Below, one piece after another: positions 58,776 through 64,000 of a DNA stretch of 64,000 nt. Source of the stretch: Arcuatula senhousia (lineage: Eukaryota > Mollusca > Bivalvia > Mytilida > Mytilidae); NCBI GenBank assembly GCA_963971305.1, contig OZ020307.1, positions 13,963,501 to 14,027,500 of the forward strand. Reading direction: 5' to 3'. Under the pieces are notes generated by a model that ran no database searches, was not told the origin of the DNA, and saw nothing but the letters and a program-made list of their open reading frames with translations. The first letter of the stretch is position 1; each line of letters starts with the position of its first letter. Both the position numbers and the translations under genes were made by a program.

Positions 58776-59772
58776 ACTTGTTGTTGTTTTCGTTTGTATG
58801 TATCACCTGACTTTGTTTTTGTCCTTTTAGACTTCAAATGTCTCAATGTCCCATTAGTACTACGGTGCTTAAGAAAGACCAATTACAAGTTATCAATTAT
58901 ATTCAAATTATTGTCATGACCTTTATAGCTGTTCAAATTGCTAATAATTGATTAACCATGGCAACAACTCCAGTGATTGTCCAGTATTTTTGCTTATTTT
59001 ATTGGCCGGATTTCACAGAGTGGAAACTCCGGGTTATAAAATGGTATATGTCGGGCGGGCGGGCGGTGGTCGGCATGTGAGCGGGGAAGAAATTTTTCGT
59101 AACAGTTTTCTCAGCAACTACTTTTTACTGCCACTTGATATTTGGTATACATCATCATATCAGGGTGGGGTCCCATAACGTGGGCTTCGATTTCAGGTCT
59201 ATCTCTCGCTTACTTCCTGTTTAACGAAATCTGGCAGTTTTTTACTTTGGCAGATTTTCTTAATTATGCTTTAAGCAACCTTGCTTTAAGCGAAGTTTGA
59301 ATTTATTTCTCATGTACATTTGGAGGACTCAGCATTAAATGGTTTGTGTTGATTTTTATGTTATTATGCAATCCAATACAAAGAAGGAAAGTCATTGTTC
59401 ATTTTGTCAACAGAAAAGCCAAAGGAAGAAATAACACTATAGAATTATGATTGTTAATTATCCCCTCCTTTGACAGTGTTGTTGCTGAATACATGTAGGT
59501 GGTGCTTTTGCTGGTACAACCAACCACTAATTCGGCTATTAAACAGTGGATATGATTTATATTTTTAAATGATATGTTTGGTGCTTTAACAGCAGGTACG
59601 ATAACATATTTATTATGTAAGGTGGACAATGTCATAGAAACATTTAACCTTGTTAAAGAGTAAGTTATATTCAAAACCAACGACCTCACAGATTTTACCC
59701 ATCCACGTCACTTTCTTTCTATTCATGTTTTTTCTTGTCCATTTTCTCGTATATATGTTGTGTACAAGTTGC
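58776..59772. other. Repeat remnants, no gene
   Basis: 58790-58870 resembles 52130-52200. 58960-59250 contains CGGGCGGGCGGTGG, TTTCTCAGCAACTACT and CTTACTTCCTGTTTAACGAA (inverted relative to 14280). The 96- and 62-codon minus ORFs at 59399-59801 are not supported as genes. Confidence 0.35.
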
Positions 59773-60970
59773 AATACAAATGGCAACAAAGTTCCAGACA
59801 ATAAATTTTGCTACTCCTGACGCGCGTTTCGTCTATTCAAGACTCATCAGAGGCGCTCTATCAAAAATATTGAAAATGCCAAACACTGTATGAATATTAA
59901 GAGCATAGAACAGTATAACCAAAAATACCAAACTGGGGAACCAAATTATTACTAAGATATTCAACCTATGTCTGGGGTAGGAAGAACCTTAGGGTTTAGA
60001 CAATTTTGAAATTTATACGGATAATCTAAAGCTTTGATGTATTCTCCAACTGAAAAGTGTTGGTGCCGGAGCGGTCTAACCTAGGGGAATTTAAACTCCA
60101 CCAGCAGTGCTAACCTTCACGTGTGTTCGAAATACAAATGACAACAAAGTTCCAGACAATAAATTTTGCTACGCCTGACGCGCGTTTCGTCTATTCAAGG
60201 CTCATCAGAGGCACTCTACCAAAAATATTGAAAATGCCAAACACTGTATGAATATAAGAGCATAGAACAGTATAACCAAAAATACCAAACTGGGGAACCA
60301 AATTATTACTAAGATATTCAACCTATGTCTGTGGTAGGAAGCACCTTAGGGTTTAGACAATTTTGAAATTTAGACGGATAATTCAAATCTTTGATGTATT
60401 CTCCAACTCAAAAGTGTTGGTGCCGGAGCGGGCTAACCTCGGGGAATTTAAACTCCACCAGCAGTGCTAACCTTCACGAGTGTTCGAAATACAAATGACA
60501 ACAAAGTTCCAGACAATAAATTTTGCTACGCCTGACGCGCGTTTCGTCTATTCAAGACTCATCAGAGGCGCTCTACCAAAAATATTGAAAATGCCAAACA
60601 CTGTATGAATATAAGAGCATAGAACAGTACATGTATAACCAAAAATACCAAACTGGGGAACCAAATTATTACTAAGATATTCAACCTATGTATGGGGTAG
60701 GAAGAACCTTAGGGTTTAGACAATTTTGAAATTTAGACGGATAATTTAAAGCTTTGATGTATTCTCCAACTCAAAAGTGTTGGTGCCGGAGCGGTCTAAC
60801 CTCGGGGAATTTAAACTCCACCAGCAGTGCTAACCTTCACGTGTGTTCGAAATACAAATGACAACAAACAAAGTTCCAGACAATAAATTTTGCTACGGCT
60901 GACGCGCGTTTCGTCTATTCAAGACTCATCAGAGGCGCTCTACCACAAATATTGAAAATGCCAAACACTT
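59773..60970 (+). repeat. Tandem array of a 357-367 bp unit (3.3 copies)
   Basis: The marker CGCGCGTTTCGTCTATTCAA occurs at 59821, 60179, 60536 and 60903 (spacings 358, 357, 367). Units contain TGGTGCCGGAGCGGTCTAAC and CTCCACCAGCAGTGCTAACC, are very similar, and end inside the fourth copy. The sequence type is common in mussel genomes as I recall. No coding. Confidence 0.85.
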
Positions 60971-60978
60971 TATTGTTC

Positions 60979-61411
60979 ATGTTGCAACATGTACAGATAA
61001 ATTGTACAAGTTAGGACAAAATATGACATGGTTGTCTTTAATCAAGTACATGTAATCCTCAAAAAGACATATGAGATTTAAACTTTTTGTCGGTATTCTT
61101 CATGCAAATATTAAGAAATATTCACCTAAATGTTTAATAAATAGGATTATTCAAGTGCCAAAACAAAAGCATTTAAAGTGTTGTTGCTTAAATCAAGACA
61201 ATAAAGTCTGGGAACTTATATTGCCATAATTATGCAATGGAAGTTCTTAAAATTTGTTGTATTTATAGACGTGATTGTGAACTTTATGATAAATGTTTAC
61301 TTTAATATTCCATTCTTATCTATGATTAAAAAAATCAAGTCCTTTCAAATAATGTAGAGGGCATTCAATATTTTATTAACCTATACAATTTATCTGTACA
61401 TGTTGCAACAT
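60979..61411. repeat. Inverted repeat with self-palindromic 28-bp arms
   Basis: 60979-61006 and 61384-61411 are exact reverse complements over 28 bp; each arm contains the palindrome ATGTTGCAACAT. About 377 bp lie between. It may be a small MITE inserted just inside the end of the tandem array; no clear target duplication was identified. Confidence 0.65.
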
Positions 61412-62163
61412 GTACAAAGTTGCAACTTGTACGCGACATATATATAGTGTTCAACTGAATCAATAATTGTTTTGAAATGATGGCTCTATTGGAAGTTCGA
61501 AAAGTAAATAGTAGCTTCAGTTCTTGTTACAACCCTGTATGAAGTGGTTTAAATACCGAGGTTTTGAAGGAGCTCATTTCCAGCACTTATTTCCTTGAAC
61601 ATGAATATACTTAACGGGCATCAAGCCGACGTATGTCATTGATCTCTTAATGTTAGTAAATACTACACAAAACATATGTTAAGAAAGGAAAGACTATACA
61701 TGTATTGAATTGTTTGTCCAAGATTAAAAAAAGATTGTATAGATACCGACAATGATTTTTAATAGGCTTTTTTAATCAAACAATTGTCATGTGTATAGGT
61801 CTTGAAATTTTCCCGGATGAAAATTTTAAAACATTGCATTGCACAGGATGTAATTATATAAAAAAAATCCGCATGTTGTAGCGTATTCATTGACGAATAC
61901 TCGTTACGTTATGAATAACTAGCATATTGTGATTGTTTTGTACCAACGCAAATTGCATTGTAACAAATGTCCGGATATGAGAATATTTAGTTTTCTCACC
62001 GCTGAGTATAGGCTGATGATAGTCATAAAACATGCATACGTAAGAGAATTTTAAATAACAATGAGTGTTTCTTTTCTAATGGTGATGAGAGGTACATGGA
62101 TTTTTCCTATCTGAAGATGACAGACAGATTTACGTCCGGATAATACAACTAGATCATTTCCTT
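61412..62163 (-). other. 3' UTR / 3' flank of the receptor gene
   Basis: Non-coding AT-rich sequence downstream (minus strand) of the stop codon at 62164. An AATAAA on the minus strand appears as TTTATT near 61373. Confidence 0.4.
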
Positions 62164-63541
62164 CTAAGACTGATATGTATAATCAAAAACATCAGTCGGT
62201 GATGTTAGTGATGTGGGCGACATTATAGGGACGTAAACATCCTCCGAAACGGATGACCCGAAGGTCATGGGCATGTAGCTGTGTCCCGGGTTGTTCACGG
62301 GGTCACCGTTTCCTTTAGTCACAAGTTTTTGTTTGTCGCCGCTACTGTTGTCGAATGAAACGTTGGCATAATGTGGGTTCCCCGAAAGGGAATTCTGATT
62401 GTCTTTGGCATCTAACTTTTTATCATTTTGGTCATTTTCTAATTTCTTAGCATTTTGGTCATTTTCGTAAACGTTTTTAGAGTTTCTTCCGCTGCAACTA
62501 GGACAACGACCACTTTTGCATAGCACTTCACGTGGTGTGGAGTACTCGTCGGTTAGCTCAACTTGCTTTACTGAGGTCGGTGTTTCATATTCGTCGTAAA
62601 AAGCATGGTTGTAGCCATTGGCAGCATTAATCACTTGAAAAGCAAATCCAGAGGCGTTCGCAACATCATAAGATGGCAGTGAGGTTGTCAATATATCAGT
62701 ATCCTCGACATCACAGTATTCATTTTCGTGAACAAACTTTTCAACGGTTTCATCGCCATTCCTAGCACAGTTTCCTTCTACAACAAATTTCCGACTTGTA
62801 TCAGTTGAAGCAGATACAATGGTTTCCCGATAAGGAACCTGATAAAGTTGGTTTGTAAATCCTTTTTGAGGAGTTGAACTCGGTGCTTTATTTTGACCAT
62901 TATTAATGATTGTGGCTGTCGGTTCTTGGTTGATTTGTAGTAATACAGCATTGTCAGGTCCATGGCTGGGCATTTTATTCATATTATGTCTGAAAAAAAA
63001 AGAATTATCATTTAATGAACAGTTTTATTCTCGTTAATACTTTTTATTAGTTGTCAAGTGCAATGCTGTTGTCGCTCAGCAAATTTGCTTTTGAATACTA
63101 TTATGCACAACCGAATGGACCATCAGAATGTTACATACGGAAACGTGGCAATCATGAGACAATATAGTAGGTAATATTTTTATGGAGGCATGGGAAAATT
63201 ACAAAGGAGATTTTTAAAAAGAAGGTGCTTTGTGGGATTAAGTGAATAACATATTATAATCCTTTATTCTCTGTTATATCAGAAAATTTGGACCCTTTCC
63301 GATGAACCATAATCGCTCTCATGTTATTTGACTCCTGTTTAGTTGATTAGAAATATCAATCAAATGATTTTAAAAGGTCATCAGTGAAAATTTTTCAAAT
63401 TATTATCAGTTAAAGAGGAGAAAAATTTGTTTTTGTTAAATGAAGTATATTACAAACCATACCTTCTAAAGATAGCAATGAAGATAACAGCAATGACAAG
63501 GAGTCCTAAAATACATCCACTAATCAGAGCAGCAATTGTCA
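62164..63541 (-). CDS. Single-pass membrane receptor, last two exons (TM helix and tyrosine-rich tail); partial
   Basis: Exon at 63541-63463 (79 bp, acceptor TTTCAG, donor GTATGG) encodes TIAALISGCILGLLVIAVIF then IAIFRR, a 20-plus residue membrane helix followed by basic stop-transfer residues. It splices in frame (AG|A) to 62989-62164, which encodes a 275-residue cytoplasmic tail ending DYTYQS. Counting from the MNKMP methionine, the tail has tyrosines at 89 (YCDV), 105 (YDVA), 132 (YETP), 147 (YSTP), 172, 205 (YANV), 236 (YMPM) and 250 (YVPI). YMPM fits the YxxM PI3-kinase p85 SH2 motif; the others are plausible SH2 docking sites. NDQNxKKL is repeated. It resembles tails of invertebrate EGF- or Ig-type receptors, but the ectodomain lies beyond the window, so the family is unknown. 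Confidence 0.75.
62998..63462 (-). other. Intron between TM exon and tail exon
   Basis: Donor GT at 63462-63461 and acceptor TTTTTTTTCAG ending at 62990. Nothing else recognised. Confidence 0.5.
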
Positions 63542-64000
63542 CTGAAACAAGCAAAAAATACATCCACTAATCAGAGCAGCAATAGTCACTGAAACAAGCA
63601 AAAAATACATCCACTAATCAGAGCAGCAATAGTCACTGAAACAAGCAAAAAATACATCCACTTATCAGAGCAGCAATAGTCACTGAAACAAGCAAAAAAT
63701 ACATCCACTAATCAGAGCAGCAATAGTCACTGAAGCAAGCAAAAAATACATTTACTTATCAGAGCAGTAATAGTCACTGAAACAAGCAAAAAATACATCC
63801 ACTAATCAGAGCAACAATAGTCACTGAAACAAGCAAAAATACATCCACTTATCAGAGCAGCAATAGTCACTGAAACAAGCAAAAAAATACATCCACTAAT
63901 CAGAGCAGCAATAGTCACTGAAACAAGCAAAAACTACATCCACTTATCAGAGCAGCAATAGTCACCGAAACAAGCAAAAAATACATCCACTAATCAGAGC
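63513..64000 (-). repeat. 47-bp minisatellite containing a splice acceptor and the start of the TM exon
   Basis: TCAGAGCAGCAAT recurs at 63524, 63571, 63618, 63665 and 63712 and onward at about 47 bp to the window end (at least 10 units). Read on the minus strand each unit is GCTTGTTTCAG then TGACTATTGCTGCTCTGATT and AGTGGATGTATTTTTT, i.e. the intron end with its AG plus the first 30 or so nt of the TM exon. From the fourth unit on, ACTAATC and ACTTATC variants alternate, suggesting later spread as dimers. Confidence 0.9.

Noticed and set aside
63513..64000. CRISPR-like regular repeats
   Set aside because: The 47-bp units are contiguous with no unique spacers and include exon sequence; the context is animal.

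Overview
The window is nuclear DNA from an animal, most probably a bivalve mollusc and by its repeats a mussel (Mytilus-like). It is AT-rich, its genes are split by GT-AG introns, and more than a third of it is dispersed or tandem repeat. The mussel assignment rests partly on my memory of bivalve repeats (ends such as GGCTCCCAGGAGCC with GCTCACCTGG, the TGACGCGCGTTTCGTCT tandem unit, TCTCGCCTGCCGGCACC ends) and was not checked by a search.

Four host genes can be supported. (1) 1158-1274, minus: one internal exon that looks like the start of inositol polyphosphate multikinase; the rest lies outside the window or was not found. (2) 37642-48747, minus: a complete FAM227-family (FWWh domain) gene; 15 coding exons join in frame into about 685 codons. 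(3) 49031-54495, plus: complete methionine-R-sulfoxide reductase B1, four exons and 115 residues, with an in-frame TGA (53734-53736) at the catalytic selenocysteine position. Genes 2 and 3 are head to head, with 283 bp between start codons that hold an RFX X-box-like site. (4) 62164-63541, minus: the last two exons (transmembrane helix and tyrosine-rich tail) of a single-pass receptor whose ectodomain lies beyond 64000. A 93-codon coiled-coil ORF at 25891-26172 may be a fifth.

Layout: 1-1.3 kb IPMK exon; 2.4-21.7 kb gene-poor repeat field (a segmental duplication, three copies of 'family A', a three-level nested insertion, tandem arrays); 22.1-23.8 kb a 5'-truncated LINE with an intact RNase H ORF, then a 61-bp perfect palindrome; 27.0-30.9 kb an old LINE reverse transcriptase split by a 2.65-kb DNA transposon with long inverted ends and a 5-bp duplication; 31.4-31.8 kb a broken C2H2 zinc-finger fragment; 32.2-36.6 kb inverted family A copies; 37.6-54.5 kb the divergent FAM227/MSRB1 pair; 55.8-61.4 kb a TTAA-flanked MITE, receptor-like repeats and a 357-bp tandem array; 62.2-64 kb the receptor end, whose transmembrane-exon splice acceptor has been multiplied in a 47-bp minisatellite.

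The strongest points are the selenocysteine MSRB1 next to FAM227, the minisatellite built from a splice acceptor, and the 5-bp-TSD transposon. I did not find a convincing SECIS element by eye, and I see no new multi-gene system. No tRNA, rRNA or CRISPR was seen.
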